Origin: Siminovitchia terrae
Lineage (GTDB): Bacteria; Bacillota; Bacilli; Bacillales; Bacillaceae_C
NCBI RefSeq assembly: GCF_003605405.2
Contig: NZ_QYTW02000016.1
Span: 68,133-112,307 of the forward strand
Length of the DNA stretch: 44,175 nt
Reading direction: 5' to 3'
The notes under the pieces were generated by a model. It did no database searches. It was given only the letters and a program-made list of their open reading frames with translations, and was not told where the DNA came from. Shown here in pieces: positions 25,496-35,141 of this stretch. The stretch's first letter is position 1. Each line of letters starts with the position of its first letter. Position numbers and translations under genes: made by a program.

Positions 25496-25745
25496 AGACT
25501 TTATCCTGTCCAGCTAGACACACAAAATATGCTGATGCCACCGATGTAAAAGGAAGTACTAGTGCAGGTAAAGCGACATTGATGTCGTGTCCTGCGCCTA
25601 TCGAAGCCACAGGAGACGGTGTTTTGAGGCAGCTAGCGCCAAGCTCTGCAAGGATTAAATCATTTTCTCATGGTGGTGGTTGAAAAGCTGCCTTCTTGCA
25701 ATACGTCTTGTGCTTGTCGTCTAAGGCAGCGCTCCTTTTGCTTTT
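25496..25745. repeat. Degenerate GC-rich repeat related to the block at 7800-8258
   Basis: Shared features are CCTGTCCAGCTAG, ACTAGTGCA..AAGCGACA, GAAGCCACAGGA, TTTTGAGGCAGC, CTTGTGCTTGTCG and CTCCTTTTGCTTTTCTTAT in the same order. It has one unit rather than three and many differences. It occupies the gap between two genes with no coding potential. Confidence 0.6.
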
Positions 25746-25830
25746 CTTATATCTAGATTTATGTATTTATCAAGGAAATATGATGATAGAATGAAAGATG
25801 AATGACTGCCAGGAAAGAAGTGAAATTTTC

Positions 25831-26700
25831 ATGCTTGGAGCGATTGAAGCCGGAGGGACAAAGTTTGTCTGCGCTGTTGGGAACGAAGATGGACAAATGC
25901 TGGAACGCATACAGATTCCGACTGAGATTCCTGAAAAGACGATCCCGATGGTAATTGAATTTTTTAAAAACTATAAAGTCAGGGCTCTTGGAATAGGATC
26001 CTTCGGTCCGCTGGATTTGAATGAAAAAAGCGATACATATGGATACATCACATCAACGCCGAAGCCAGGGTGGGGAAACTTCCCGTTTGTTGAAACGATG
26101 AAAAAGGCTTTAAATGTGCCAGTCGCATTCGATACGGATGTCAATGCGGCTGTTTGGGGTGAGTTTCTGTTTGGTGCAGGAAAAGGGTTTAACTGTCTGT
26201 ATATTACCGTAGGAACAGGAATTGGCGCCGGAGCTGTTATTGGCGGTAAGCGTCTTCACGGTCTTTCCCATCCAGAAATGGGGCATATTTTTTTACGTCG
26301 CCACCCCAAAGACAAATTTGAAGGGTTTTGCCCCTATCACAAGGATTGTCTAGAAGGCTTGGCTTCAGGACCCTCAATCAAAAAACGTTGGGGCATAAAG
26401 GGGGAAGACTTGCTGGAAGATCATCCAGCTTGGGAATTGGAAATCCATTATTTGGCTCAAGCTCTCCTGCAATATATTTTGATTCTTTCTCCCGAGAAAA
26501 TCATTATGGGCGGCGGAGTGATGAAGCAATCGCATTTATTTCCAAGCATCCATAGTGAAGTGAAGCGTTTATCCAAGGGCTTTCTCACATTGCCGCCGTC
26601 GGAAATCTATATTGTAGCACCAGGACTTGGCGACGATTCAGGGATATTGGGTGCCCTGATGTTGGCGAAAGAAATTAATGTTGGAAATCTGACTAACTGA
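25831..26700 (+). CDS. ROK family sugar kinase, probable fructokinase
   Basis: A 289-residue kinase matching the ScrK/GmuE/YdhR fructokinase group. It begins LGAIEAGGTKFVCAVGNE (phosphate-binding ATP motif). DTDVNAAVWGE carries the catalytic Asp, followed by YITVGTGIGAGAV. The ROK zinc site is visible as H-x10-12-C-x-x-x-H-x-x-C in HPEMGH...GFCPYHKDCLEGLASGPS. The ATG at 25831 is chosen because it gives the family N-terminus; an in-frame ATG at 25798 has no RBS. It stands alone, with a terminator after it. Confidence 0.9.
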   Translation: MLGAIEAGGTKFVCAVGNEDGQMLERIQIPTEIPEKTIPMVIEFFKNYKVRALGIGSFGPLDLNEKSDTYGYITSTPKPGWGNFPFVETMKKALNVPVAFDTDVNAAVWGEFLFGAGKGFNCLYITVGTGIGAGAVIGGKRLHGLSHPEMGHIFLRRHPKDKFEGFCPYHKDCLEGLASGPSIKKRWGIKGEDLLEDHPAWELEIHYLAQALLQYILILSPEKIIMGGGVMKQSHLFPSIHSEVKRLSKGFLTLPPSEIYIVAPGLGDDSGILGALMLAKEINVGNLTN

Positions 26701-26730
26701 TTGGAAAAAGAAATTTTCCCTAATAGAGAA

Positions 26731-26756
26731 GATAGGAGTCGATACTCCTATCTTTA
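26731..26756 (+). terminator. Terminator of the sugar kinase gene
   Basis: GATAGGAGT (26731-26739), loop CGAT, ACTCCTATC (26744-26752), then TTT. Confidence 0.7.
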
Positions 26757-26768
26757 CAAAAAAGGCGG

Positions 26769-27404
26769 TTATTTTACGTCTGTTTCCATATATAACTGCT
26801 CTCCCTCTGACATGTCTGACTGCCCATTTGTCAGCTCTGTTATCCACTCTTGAAACTCGTTCATTTTGTCTTTTTTTACATAAACCTCAATCTCAACAAG
26901 CTCTGAATAATGGATGTCTTTCAGTTGATAATCAGATGAACGGATTTCATTTTCAAGTTTTCCGAGCCATGTGTAATCGGCTTTCACATGCATGACAGTC
27001 ATGAGAGTCCGTTCTACGGTACCAACGGCATCAATCCCTTCAGAAACTGCTCTGCCGTAGGCCCGGATGAGCCCTCCGGCCCCTAACTTAATGCCCCCGA
27101 AATACCTTGTTACGACAACAACTGTATCTTTCAACTTTCTTTTCTTCAGCACTTCAAGCATAGGAACTCCAGCAGTCCCGCTAGGCTCGCCGTCATCATT
27201 CGCTTTTTGAATCTGGTCGTTTTCACCAATCATGTAGGCCGAACAATTGTGGGTGGCATTCCAGTGTTCCTTTTTGATTTCTTGTATAAAAGCCTGCGCT
27301 TCTTCCTCAGTTTCGGCCCTTTTTATATGTGCAATGAATCTTGATTTTTGAATGTTGATTTCATGGGTCCCATCTGCTTTTACAGTCAAATATTGTGGAA
27401 GCAC
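26769..27404 (-). CDS. yvyE: YigZ/IMPACT family protein (YvyE)
   Basis: A 211-residue UPF0029 protein. The N-terminal domain has KSRFIAHIKRAETEEEAQAFIQEIKKEHWNATHNCSAY in segments, followed by NDDGEPSGTAGVPMLEVL and TRYFGGIKLGAGGLIRAYG, the YigZ signature, and a C-terminal EF-G-like domain from about residue 135. Its role is unclear, with links to translation control proposed for relatives. The position divergent from degS is the same as for yvyE in B. subtilis, supporting the name. Confidence 0.9.
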   Translation of the reverse strand: MLPQYLTVKADGTHEINIQKSRFIAHIKRAETEEEAQAFIQEIKKEHWNATHNCSAYMIGENDQIQKANDDGEPSGTAGVPMLEVLKKRKLKDTVVVVTRYFGGIKLGAGGLIRAYGRAVSEGIDAVGTVERTLMTVMHVKADYTWLGKLENEIRSSDYQLKDIHYSELVEIEVYVKKDKMNEFQEWITELTNGQSDMSEGEQLYMETDVK

Positions 27405-27453
27405 GACTCTACTCCTTTCAAAATGCTCTATTATTTTCCCAACTAAAATAGTG

Positions 27454-27482
27454 TGTTTTAATAAAATTATACATGATATAAT
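27454..27482 (+). promoter_or_regulatory. Possible degSU promoter
   Basis: TATAAT at 27477-27482 with a weak TGTTTT 17 bases upstream lies 77 bases before the degS ATG. Confidence 0.4.
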
Positions 27483-27558
27483 ACTTTAGTAGAATGGTAG
27501 GTATGTCTTAACGCCTATTTCCAGTATACCGATCCGGAAGGGGGCTCCCTCGAGGAAA

Positions 27559-28719
27559 ATGGCACTTAAGAAAGTGAATATAAAAGCACTGGATAATATT
27601 GTGGAACAGATGATCAATACTGTGGATCGAAGCAAGCACGAGATTTTCCAGATTGGCGAACAATGCCGCCATGACCATGACAATATATTAAAAGAACTGG
27701 AAAAAATCAAGGCTGAAGTCAATAAAGTCATTGATGAAGGTGATCTACTGGAAGTGCAATCCAGGATTTCCAGGCAGCGCCTGTCTACCATAAGTCTGCA
27801 TTTTAAAGAATACAGCGAAGAGCAGGTACGAACCGCATACGAACAAGCCCACGATCTCCAATCGAAATTAATGATATGCCGCCAACTGGAAAAACAGCTT
27901 AGAGAACGAAGAGATGATCTGGAGAGACGCCTGCTTATTCTGCAGCAAACGATTGAACGTGCGGAAACGCTTGTGTCGCAAATTTCAATTGTGTCCAATT
28001 ATTTGGTCAGTGATATTAAAGAAATGGGCGAGGCCCTTGAAGATGCAAAAATGAAGCAGGACTTCGGTTTGCGCATTATCGAGGCACAGGAAGAGGAAAG
28101 AAAGCGACTGTCCCGAGAGATCCATGATGGGCCAGCACAATTACTTGCGAGCGTTCTGATCCGTTCCGACTTGGCGGAAAAGATGCATAAAGAAGAAGGG
28201 CCGGAGCGATCCCTTGAAGAGATTCGCAGCCTGAAGGAAATGATTCGAACCACTCTGTATGAGGTTAGGCGTATCATTTATGATTTGCGGCCTATGGCTC
28301 TTGATGATCTCGGTTTGATTCCGACCTTGACAAAATATTTGGCAACAGTCGAAGAGTATCATAAAACGACGAACATCGAGTTTGTTTACTTTGGGAAGGA
28401 CACGAGGCTCCCCCAAAAATATGAAGTGGCTCTTTTTCGTCTCATCCAAGAAGCTGTACATAATGCGTTGAAGCATGCTCAGTCAAGAACTATCCAGGTA
28501 AAGGTGGAAATACAGTCTGAGCATGTTTATGTTATTGTGAAAGATGACGGTATCGGTTTTGATGTAAACGTGAAGAAGAGCGGAAGCTACGGCATGATGG
28601 GAATGAGGGAGCGCGTCGAAATATTGGACGGCCTACTCTCCATTCATTCCAAGCAGGGAGCAGGAACGGTTATTTCAATAAAGATACCCGTCGCTCTACC
28701 TAGTCTGAGCAGTATTTAA
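27559..28719 (+). CDS. degS: Sensor histidine kinase DegS
   Basis: A 386-residue cytoplasmic histidine kinase of the HisKA_3 type. An N-terminal coiled-coil sensor region runs to about residue 160 (EKQLRERRDDLERRL). The phosphorylated His189 is in EERKRLSREIHDGPAQLLAS in pieces, and the HATPase domain is seen in EAVHNALKHAQSRT, DDGIGFD and YGMMGMRERVEILDG. It phosphorylates DegU, controlling exoenzymes, competence, motility and multicellular behaviour. degU follows 25 bases later. Confidence 0.97.
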   Translation: MALKKVNIKALDNIVEQMINTVDRSKHEIFQIGEQCRHDHDNILKELEKIKAEVNKVIDEGDLLEVQSRISRQRLSTISLHFKEYSEEQVRTAYEQAHDLQSKLMICRQLEKQLRERRDDLERRLLILQQTIERAETLVSQISIVSNYLVSDIKEMGEALEDAKMKQDFGLRIIEAQEEERKRLSREIHDGPAQLLASVLIRSDLAEKMHKEEGPERSLEEIRSLKEMIRTTLYEVRRIIYDLRPMALDDLGLIPTLTKYLATVEEYHKTTNIEFVYFGKDTRLPQKYEVALFRLIQEAVHNALKHAQSRTIQVKVEIQSEHVYVIVKDDGIGFDVNVKKSGSYGMMGMRERVEILDGLLSIHSKQGAGTVISIKIPVALPSLSSI

Positions 28720-28744
28720 AAAAACAATTAAGGGGGAATAACGA

Positions 28745-29425
28745 ATGCAAACAAAAATAGCCATTATTGATGATCACGAATTGTTTCGCGAAGGTGTAAA
28801 GAGAATCCTGGAATTCGAAAAGACATTCTCTGTCGTGGCAGAGGGCGCAGACGGCTGTGATGCAGTTGGGATTGTTGAGGAGTATTCCCCGGATGTAGTC
28901 TTGCTTGATATCAATATGAAGAATACAAACGGAATAGAGGCAACAAGGCAGCTACTGGAGACGTACCCAGATTCAAAAGCGATTATTCTCTCCATACATG
29001 ACGAAGAAGCATATGTCACACATGCCATGAAAACCGGTGCAGCGGGCTACATGTTAAAAGAAATGGATTCAGACGAGCTGATAGGTGCAATCAAAGTTGT
29101 GGCTGAAGGGGGTTCATATATTCATCCGAAGGTCACTCATAAACTGGTGAGAGAATACAGACGCCTAGCTAACCAGCAAAATAAAGGAACGGGCTACCAA
29201 CAGCCGGAAGTGAGAGTGCCGCTTCATTTGTTGACAAGCCGTGAATGTGAAGTCCTACAGCTTCTTGCTGATGGAAAAAGCAACCGCGCTATCGGCGAAG
29301 CCCTTTATATTAGTGAAAAAACAGTCAAAAACCATGTGAGTAACATTTTACAAAAAATGAATGTCAACGATCGTACTCAGGCAGTGATCACTGCTATAAA
29401 GAATGGATGGGTCGAAGTGCGATAA
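28745..29425 (+). CDS. degU: Response regulator DegU
   Basis: A 226-residue NarL-type regulator. The receiver domain has the acidic pair Asp9-Asp10, phosphoacceptor Asp55 in VVLLDINM and Lys in YMLKEMD. A LuxR-type helix-turn-helix is in [40 protein letters not shown] (segments). It is partner of DegS. The usual next gene of this locus (degV) is missing; repeat R4 occupies that place. Confidence 0.97.
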   Translation: MQTKIAIIDDHELFREGVKRILEFEKTFSVVAEGADGCDAVGIVEEYSPDVVLLDINMKNTNGIEATRQLLETYPDSKAIILSIHDEEAYVTHAMKTGAAGYMLKEMDSDELIGAIKVVAEGGSYIHPKVTHKLVREYRRLANQQNKGTGYQQPEVRVPLHLLTSRECEVLQLLADGKSNRAIGEALYISEKTVKNHVSNILQKMNVNDRTQAVITAIKNGWVEVR

Positions 29426-29430
29426 TGTTG

Positions 29431-29462
29431 AAGGCCGGAATGCTGTGAGGCATTTCGGCCTT
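29431..29462 (+). terminator. Hairpin after degU
   Basis: AAGGCCGGAATGC pairs with GCATTTCGGCCTT (one mismatch). A U tract is lacking, so it may be a weak terminator or an mRNA-stabilising hairpin. Confidence 0.5.
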
Positions 29463-29592
29463 GTGCGGTCTGTCATTTGGGACTTAGCGCGGATGACTGC
29501 AAGTGTTTCGACGTGGCCCGAATAGACCTGATGGTGCAATATCCTGAAAAATCGTGCGAGATTTGAATTTATCATGCGAAAACAGCGTTTAA

Positions 29593-29781
29593 CTTCATCC
29601 AGCAGAAATCTCCCACTTCTGTAAGTGGTGGGATGAATGCATATAGTATTCCATTCAGTGGGGCTTCAAACCCCAGCTGAATAAAGTTAAAGCCTCCAGC
29701 GGATGCCACAGATTTTCGGAGGAAATTTATCGAGCGAAGCTCGATAAAATCTGGGCGCAAATACGCCAAGGCGCATTTGAT
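29593..29781 (+). repeat. Dispersed 190-bp structured element, copy R4
   Basis: Full length, after TTTAA (29588-29592), between degU and comFA. The long hairpin carries the change GAGC-GAA-GCTC in its loop, and the GGGG/CCCC stem is kept. It ends CATTTGAT. Confidence 0.88.
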
Positions 29782-29824
29782 TTGTGCGAATGGTTTTTAA
29801 TCACTATTTTCTAGAGGTGATCAA

Positions 29825-31237
29825 TTGAAAACAACATTTCCTCAGGCATCTAGTCCTCAACGAAATTTCTCTCCAGAACTCCAGCAGTTTTTACTCGGAA
29901 GAATGCTCCTCTTGAATGAAATCCCGTTTTCCAAAGAAGAAATTGACTTACATATCAAAAATGAATGGATTGAAGAAACACCTGGATTGAGTCGTGGTAG
30001 CGGAGGATGGCTGTGCCATCGCTGCGATAATCGGATCAGTCGGTTTTATAAAAGATTTCCATGTGTTTCATGCGGGCGGAACTGTGTCTATTGCAGAAAA
30101 TGCCTCATGATGGGAAGAGTGTCTGAATGCACGAGTTTTTATCGGTGGATCGGCCCTCCTTTGAAATGGAATACTGACAGCTGCTTGCAGTGGGAAGGCC
30201 AGTTGTCCGCGGGACAGGAAGTGGCTTCAGAAGCGGTAGTTGCCGCTGTCCGGGACAAGAAAGAACTTCTCGTTTGGGCTGTTTGCGGCGCCGGAAAGAC
30301 TGAGGTATTATTTTCAGGAATTAGTGAGGCATTGAAACTTGGCCAGCGGATCTGTATTGCGACTCCACGGACGGATGTTGTGTTGGAGCTTGTGCCCCGA
30401 ATAAAAAAAGTATTTCCCTCAATTCTAGTTACGGCGCTTTACGGAGGCAGTGATGATCGCCATCAACCTTCTCCCTTAACAATTTCCACTACCCATCAAC
30501 TCCTTCGTTTTCAACATGCATTTGACACGATCATTGTCGATGAAGTCGATGCTTTTCCATATACTTTTGATGAAAGCCTTCAATGGGCAGTAAAAAAAGC
30601 GGCAAAACCAAAAGCGGCACGAATCTATTTGACTGCAACACCCAGTAAGAAATGGCAGAATGAGTGCCGGTTCGGAAAGCGAGAGTTTATAAAGATTCCT
30701 GTCCGCTTCCATCGGAAGCCGCTCCCTCTTCCAAAGTTTGTTTGGTGCGGAAATTGGCAAAAGCGTATAGAAAAGAGCCGGCTTCCTTACAATGTTTTGC
30801 ATTGGGCGGAAAAGCGGGTAAAGCAAGGAAAACAGGCACTTATCTTTCTGCCGCATATCGAATTCATGAAAAGATCACTTCCTATTTTTAAAAAGCTGCA
30901 CCCAGCGATTGAAGCAGTCCATGCGGAAGACTCGTTAAGAAGAGAGAAAGTAGAAAGAATGAGAGCGGGTAAGACGCCGATTCTTCTTACAACAACCATT
31001 TTAGAAAGGGGCGTCACATTTCCAAACATAGACGTGGCAGTGCTTGGTGCGGAAGATGATATTTTTACAGAGGCCGCCCTTGTTCAAATCGCTGGCAGGG
31101 TCGGCAGAAGCTCAGTTTACCCAGCAGGTGATGTGACCTTTTTTCATTACGGACGAACAAAAGCGATGATTCAGGCTTTACTTCATATTGACGGGATGAA
31201 CAAGGAAGCAAGGGAGGCAGGGCAGTTCGATGAATAA
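29825..31237 (+). CDS. comFA: ComFA, DNA-uptake ATPase/helicase of late competence
   Basis: A 470-residue superfamily 2 DEAD-box-like ATPase that helps pull transforming single-stranded DNA into the cell. An N-terminal four-Cys zinc motif lies at about residues 64-103 (CHRC...CVSC...CVYCRKC). Walker A is AVCGAGKTE, box II is DEVD in IIVDEVDAFPY, motif III is LTATPS, and motif VI is QIAGRVGRS. The TTG start at 29825 follows GAGGTGA. It overlaps comFC by eight bases. No comFB is present between them. Confidence 0.95.
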   Translation: MKTTFPQASSPQRNFSPELQQFLLGRMLLLNEIPFSKEEIDLHIKNEWIEETPGLSRGSGGWLCHRCDNRISRFYKRFPCVSCGRNCVYCRKCLMMGRVSECTSFYRWIGPPLKWNTDSCLQWEGQLSAGQEVASEAVVAAVRDKKELLVWAVCGAGKTEVLFSGISEALKLGQRICIATPRTDVVLELVPRIKKVFPSILVTALYGGSDDRHQPSPLTISTTHQLLRFQHAFDTIIVDEVDAFPYTFDESLQWAVKKAAKPKAARIYLTATPSKKWQNECRFGKREFIKIPVRFHRKPLPLPKFVWCGNWQKRIEKSRLPYNVLHWAEKRVKQGKQALIFLPHIEFMKRSLPIFKKLHPAIEAVHAEDSLRREKVERMRAGKTPILLTTTILERGVTFPNIDVAVLGAEDDIFTEAALVQIAGRVGRSSVYPAGDVTFFHYGRTKAMIQALLHIDGMNKEAREAGQFDE

Positions 31238-31931
31238 TCATTGTTTGTACTGCGATACTGTCATTCAGGAGGAGATGTCGTGGATAAAGCTCTTGTTTGG
31301 ATCGCCAGAGGAACGCCTGTGCAAGACCTGTAGAGGGCAATTGGCGGTAATAAAAGAAGCTATTTGCCGGAAATGTTCGCGGCCGCTTGCCGGGTTGGTG
31401 AGCGAATACATACATGCCGACATTTGCCATGACTGTTTTCGTTGGGAGGAAGATTCAAAATGGGCGGGTATCCTTGAACGCAATGTTTCCATATATCAAT
31501 ATAATGACTTTTTAAAAGAACTGCTGGCACGCTATAAATATCGTGGCGATTACGTGTTGGCGAAGGTATTTTCACAAGAAATCCGAAAAGCTTTTTCAGA
31601 AACATCATCCGATTTGCTTGTGCCAATTCCGCTGAGCAGGGAGCGTCTTCTGGAACGGGGGTTCAATCAGGCAGCAGCTTTGGCAAGAGAAGCTGGACTT
31701 GAAACATTTGATGCTCTTCATAGAATCCACGGTGAAAAACAATCAAAAAAATCCCGCGAAGACAGAATTTATTTCAAGCAAGTTTTTAAAGTGAATAAAC
31801 CTGTTTTCGAAAAAAACATTTTATTGATAGATGACATATATACAACAGGTTCGACACTTCATCATGCAGCATATGCTTTAAAGGAAGCCGGGGCTAAAAG
31901 TGTAGCTTCATTGACACTGGCGAGAGGTTGA
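31230..31931 (+). CDS. comFC: ComFC, phosphoribosyltransferase-like competence protein
   Basis: A 233-residue ComF/GntX family protein. An N-terminal zinc-ribbon-like region has pairs CLYC, CKTC, CRKC and CHDC. The C-terminal PRTase domain shows VPIPLSRERLLERGFNQAAALA and the PRPP loop ILLIDDIYTTGST. It acts with ComFA in transformation; B. subtilis ComFC is needed for full competence. The ATG at 31230 lies inside the end of comFA behind GGGAGG. Confidence 0.95.
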   Translation: MNNHCLYCDTVIQEEMSWIKLLFGSPEERLCKTCRGQLAVIKEAICRKCSRPLAGLVSEYIHADICHDCFRWEEDSKWAGILERNVSIYQYNDFLKELLARYKYRGDYVLAKVFSQEIRKAFSETSSDLLVPIPLSRERLLERGFNQAAALAREAGLETFDALHRIHGEKQSKKSREDRIYFKQVFKVNKPVFEKNILLIDDIYTTGSTLHHAAYALKEAGAKSVASLTLARG

Positions 31932-31951
31932 ATTTTTAGGTGAAGATGAAC

Positions 31952-31978
31952 TAAACATTTATTCAGATAAACCGATAT
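31952..31978 (+). promoter_or_regulatory. Sigma-D promoter before flgM
   Basis: TAAA (31952-31955), 15 bases, ACCGATAT (31971-31978), one base off the sigma-D -10 consensus GCCGATAT. It would drive flgM and the following flagellar genes, as in B. subtilis, where flgM has a sigma-D promoter. Confidence 0.75.
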
Positions 31979-32015
31979 AATAGGTACGAAACGTTGAAAG
32001 CAAGGAGGTTATTTG

Positions 32016-32282
32016 ATGAAAATCAATTCTTTCAACAGACCAGAAACGAATCCGTATTCAAAGCAGATCAATCATATGGAACAGAAACCCCGCACGGAGC
32101 GTATTGAGGCGGATCAAATAGAAATTTCCAAACAGGCCAAAGAACTGCAGCAATCATCCCGATATGATGCAGAACGGAAAGCCCGTATCGAGCAATTAAA
32201 AAATCAAATCCAGCAAGGTGAATATAAGGTCGACCCTAAAAAGGTTGCGTACAGCATAGCAAAATACTACTTCAACCAATAA
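32016..32282 (+). CDS. flgM: Anti-sigma factor FlgM
   Basis: An 88-residue protein that holds sigma-D inactive until the hook-basal body is complete. The sequence is polar and Gln/Lys-rich with the FlgM core QIEISKQAKELQQ and ARKARIEQLKNQIQQGEYKVDPKKVAYSIAKYYF in segments. The ATG at 32016 is preferred over the adjacent TTG at 32013; AAGGAGG is at 32002-32008. yvyF, which precedes flgM in B. subtilis, is absent. Confidence 0.93.
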   Translation: MKINSFNRPETNPYSKQINHMEQKPRTERIEADQIEISKQAKELQQSSRYDAERKARIEQLKNQIQQGEYKVDPKKVAYSIAKYYFNQ

Positions 32283-32301
32283 ATCGGAAGGAGGCTGCTC
32301 C

Positions 32302-32790
32302 ATGTCTGCAGAGACTTTGATTGCTAATCTAACCAAGCAGTATCAACTGCATGAGAGCTTGTTAAGAAACGCGCTCAAGAAAACGGAGGTACTGAAAAAG
32401 GGGGATGTGGACAGCCTTCAGGAGGTTATGCGTGAAGAGCAGAAATTGATAGCGGCTATTACTATGATGGAAAATGAGCGACAAACAACTGCTCAGTCAT
32501 TTTTAAAGAAAAACGCGGAGAGCCAAATCACGATTGCGGACTGTATAACAGCTGCAGCTCCTGAAGCGGCAGAAACATTGAGGGCACTCCAGGAACAATT
32601 GGTTTCGGTAATTGCCAAACTACAGGAGCAAAATGATCTGAACCAACAGATTATTTACCAAACGCTGCAATTCGTCAACATCAATCTTGATGTATTGCAG
32701 CCTGGAAAAGAAGCGGCAGCCTACGGCAGGCCAGATGTAAAAAAACAACAAGCCAAACCTGGAAAGTCTTTTTTCGATTCAAAGGCTTGA
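32302..32790 (+). CDS. flgN: FlgN-like flagellar export chaperone (YvyG)
   Basis: A 162-residue helical protein with heptad-like patterns (LHESLLRNALKKTEVLKKGDVDSLQEVM) typical of FlgN, the chaperone for the hook-filament junction proteins FlgK and FlgL, which are encoded next. AAGGAGG precedes the ATG. Confidence 0.92.
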   Translation: MSAETLIANLTKQYQLHESLLRNALKKTEVLKKGDVDSLQEVMREEQKLIAAITMMENERQTTAQSFLKKNAESQITIADCITAAAPEAAETLRALQEQLVSVIAKLQEQNDLNQQIIYQTLQFVNINLDVLQPGKEAAAYGRPDVKKQQAKPGKSFFDSKA

Positions 32791-32829
32791 TTCTATATAA
32801 AATGATTCAGGATTAACGGAGGAACAAAC

Positions 32830-34257
32830 ATGACATCTACTTTTCATGGTCTTGAAACGGCAAAGCGGGCGTTGAATACTCAGCAGTCCGGACTCTATAC
32901 GACCGGGAATAACGTAGCGAATGCGAATACACCGGGATACACGCGCCAGCGGATCAATATGAGGGCAACCGAGGCGTATCCGCCAGCTTCGATGAACAGG
33001 CCGCAAATTCCTGGGCAGATCGGGACAGGAGTTACAGCGGGAGAGGTACATCGGGTCCGTGAATTTTTTTTAGACGGACAATTTCGGAAGGAGAGTGCCA
33101 AGCTGGGCTACTATGGAACAAGCTCTGAGGCCTTATCCAGACTCGAGGATATTTTAAACGAAACAGGAAAAGACAGCGTCGGCATTTCCAAGGTGCTTGG
33201 CGAATTTTGGCAGTCTCTTCAAGATTTAAGTGTTCATCCTGAAAATGACGGTGCCCGAGAAGTCGTTTTGCAACGTGGACATGCGGTGGCGGACACATTC
33301 AACTACATATATCAGAGCATCCAGACATACAGAGAAGATCTGGGACTTCAGATTGAAACTGACCAAGAAGCGATTAACTCCATTTTGAAAAATATTGATG
33401 CTTTGAATAAAAGAATTGCGGAAATGGAACCGCTCGGCTTTATTCCAAATAATTTGTATGATGAACGTGACTTGCTCGTAGACGAGCTTTCCAAATATAT
33501 GGATATCCAGGTCATCAAAGAAGACAGCTATACAAATTCCACAGGGGCAATGGAAGGTATTTATAAAATCATGGTTGGAGACGTTGAGGTAGTGAACCGA
33601 TCAGGTTATAAAGAACTGGATATTACCATGGGTGGGGATCCAGAAATTGTCACTGGTCTTTCATTTGATGGAAACGAAGTGCCGATTGATCTTTTACCTC
33701 AAGGCAAATTGAAGAGCTTGATTGAAAACTATGGCTATGGCAGCGATGAGCATGATTCTTATTTAAAAATCATGAATCAACTGGACGATCTGGCGAACCA
33801 ATTTGCAAAGAGCATCAACGAAGTTCATAAAGAAGGTAAAACAAAAGATGGAAGTGATGGAGGCGTCTTTTTTACAGAAGGTGCTGGTGCTAAGGGAATA
33901 AAAATGGAGCTAACGCATACGGATGATTTGGCTGCTTCAAAATCTGGTGCTGTTGGTGAAAGCGAGCAAGCTCTAGCGATGGCTGATTCGTTTAAAGACG
34001 TAATGACAGATTATCAAAAAATCATCGGGAAACTTGGGGTGGAAGCACAATATGCCAATCGTCAAAAGGCCAATGCGGCAACACTACTGGCATCCGTTGA
34101 TGATAAACGTCTGTCTGTGAGTACTGTTTCATTGGATGAAGAAATAATGAATATGATCAAATTCCAGCATGCTTATAATGCGGCTGCAAGAAACATTACA
34201 GTAGTTGATGAAATGCTCGATAAAATCATTAATGGAATGGGCATTATCGGAAGATAG
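32830..34257 (+). CDS. flgK: Flagellar hook-associated protein 1
   Basis: A 475-residue junction protein between hook and filament. The N-terminal STFHGLETAKRALNTQQSGLYTTGNNVANANTPGYTRQR and the C-terminal NMIKFQHAYNAAARNITVVDEMLDKIINGMG segments form the conserved coiled D0 domain shared by axial proteins. It is exported by the flagellar type III system with help from FlgN. ACGGAGG precedes the ATG. Confidence 0.96.
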   Translation: MTSTFHGLETAKRALNTQQSGLYTTGNNVANANTPGYTRQRINMRATEAYPPASMNRPQIPGQIGTGVTAGEVHRVREFFLDGQFRKESAKLGYYGTSSEALSRLEDILNETGKDSVGISKVLGEFWQSLQDLSVHPENDGAREVVLQRGHAVADTFNYIYQSIQTYREDLGLQIETDQEAINSILKNIDALNKRIAEMEPLGFIPNNLYDERDLLVDELSKYMDIQVIKEDSYTNSTGAMEGIYKIMVGDVEVVNRSGYKELDITMGGDPEIVTGLSFDGNEVPIDLLPQGKLKSLIENYGYGSDEHDSYLKIMNQLDDLANQFAKSINEVHKEGKTKDGSDGGVFFTEGAGAKGIKMELTHTDDLAASKSGAVGESEQALAMADSFKDVMTDYQKIIGKLGVEAQYANRQKANAATLLASVDDKRLSVSTVSLDEEIMNMIKFQHAYNAAARNITVVDEMLDKIINGMGIIGR

Positions 34258-34268
34258 GGGGATGGGAC

Positions 34269-35141
34269 ATGCGCGTCACGCAGTCAATGATTGCGAATAA
34301 TTCACTTAGACATTTGAGCAATACGTATGGAAGGCTTGGACAGCTACAGGAACAGATGAATACGGGGAAAAAGATTACACGTCCATCTGATGACCCTGTT
34401 GCGGCTATGAAGGGAATCGCTTATCGGAACAATGTCCTCCAAACGGAGCAATTCAAAAGGAATTTTGCAGAAGCTCATAACTGGATTGATAATTCTGATG
34501 CTGCTTTAGACCAAGCGACAAAGGCGATGCACCGCATACGGGACTTGACGATACAGGCGGCTAACGGGACATATGATGAAGGACAGTTAGATGCTATAAC
34601 CAAAGAGATCAATGAAATTATGCAGCAGTTGGAGAATATTGCGAATACGGAGGTTGGCGGGAAATATATTTTTAATGGAACAAAGACAAATGAACGGCCA
34701 GTTGACCTGTCGGCCAACCCTCCGATCTATCCTGTAAGTACGGATGATGTGAAAATTGAACTTGGTAAGGGCATTTTTATCCCTGTAAACGTAAAGCCAG
34801 ATACTATTTTTTCAGAAGAGTTTTTTACATCTATTCAAAATTTGATCAACGATATTGAGTCTGAGGGAGATATCAACAGCCATTTATCTATTCTGGACAA
34901 ACGGGTTGATGAATTGTTGAAGGAACGTTCCTCACTTGGTGCAAAGTCTAACCGGATTGATGCAATGGAACAGCGGGTGGACCAACAGGAGGAAATTTCC
35001 AAAAAAATGATGTCTGATAATGAAGATGTGGAATATGAACAAGTGATCACGGAATTAATCATGGAAGAGAGTCTGCTTCGTGCATCATTGAGCGTCAGTT
35101 CCCGGATCATCCAGCCGACACTGGTAGATTTTCTGAGATAA
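34269..35141 (+). CDS. flgL: Flagellar hook-associated protein 3
   Basis: A 290-residue flagellin-like junction protein. The N-terminus MRVTQSMIANNSLRHLSNTY and the LQEQMNTGKKITRPSDDPVAA segment, and the C-terminal MEESLLRASLSVSSRIIQPTLVDFLR, match FlgL. It lies 11 bases after flgK and ends at a terminator that would lower expression of the regulatory genes downstream. Confidence 0.96.
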   Translation: MRVTQSMIANNSLRHLSNTYGRLGQLQEQMNTGKKITRPSDDPVAAMKGIAYRNNVLQTEQFKRNFAEAHNWIDNSDAALDQATKAMHRIRDLTIQAANGTYDEGQLDAITKEINEIMQQLENIANTEVGGKYIFNGTKTNERPVDLSANPPIYPVSTDDVKIELGKGIFIPVNVKPDTIFSEEFFTSIQNLINDIESEGDINSHLSILDKRVDELLKERSSLGAKSNRIDAMEQRVDQQEEISKKMMSDNEDVEYEQVITELIMEESLLRASLSVSSRIIQPTLVDFLR

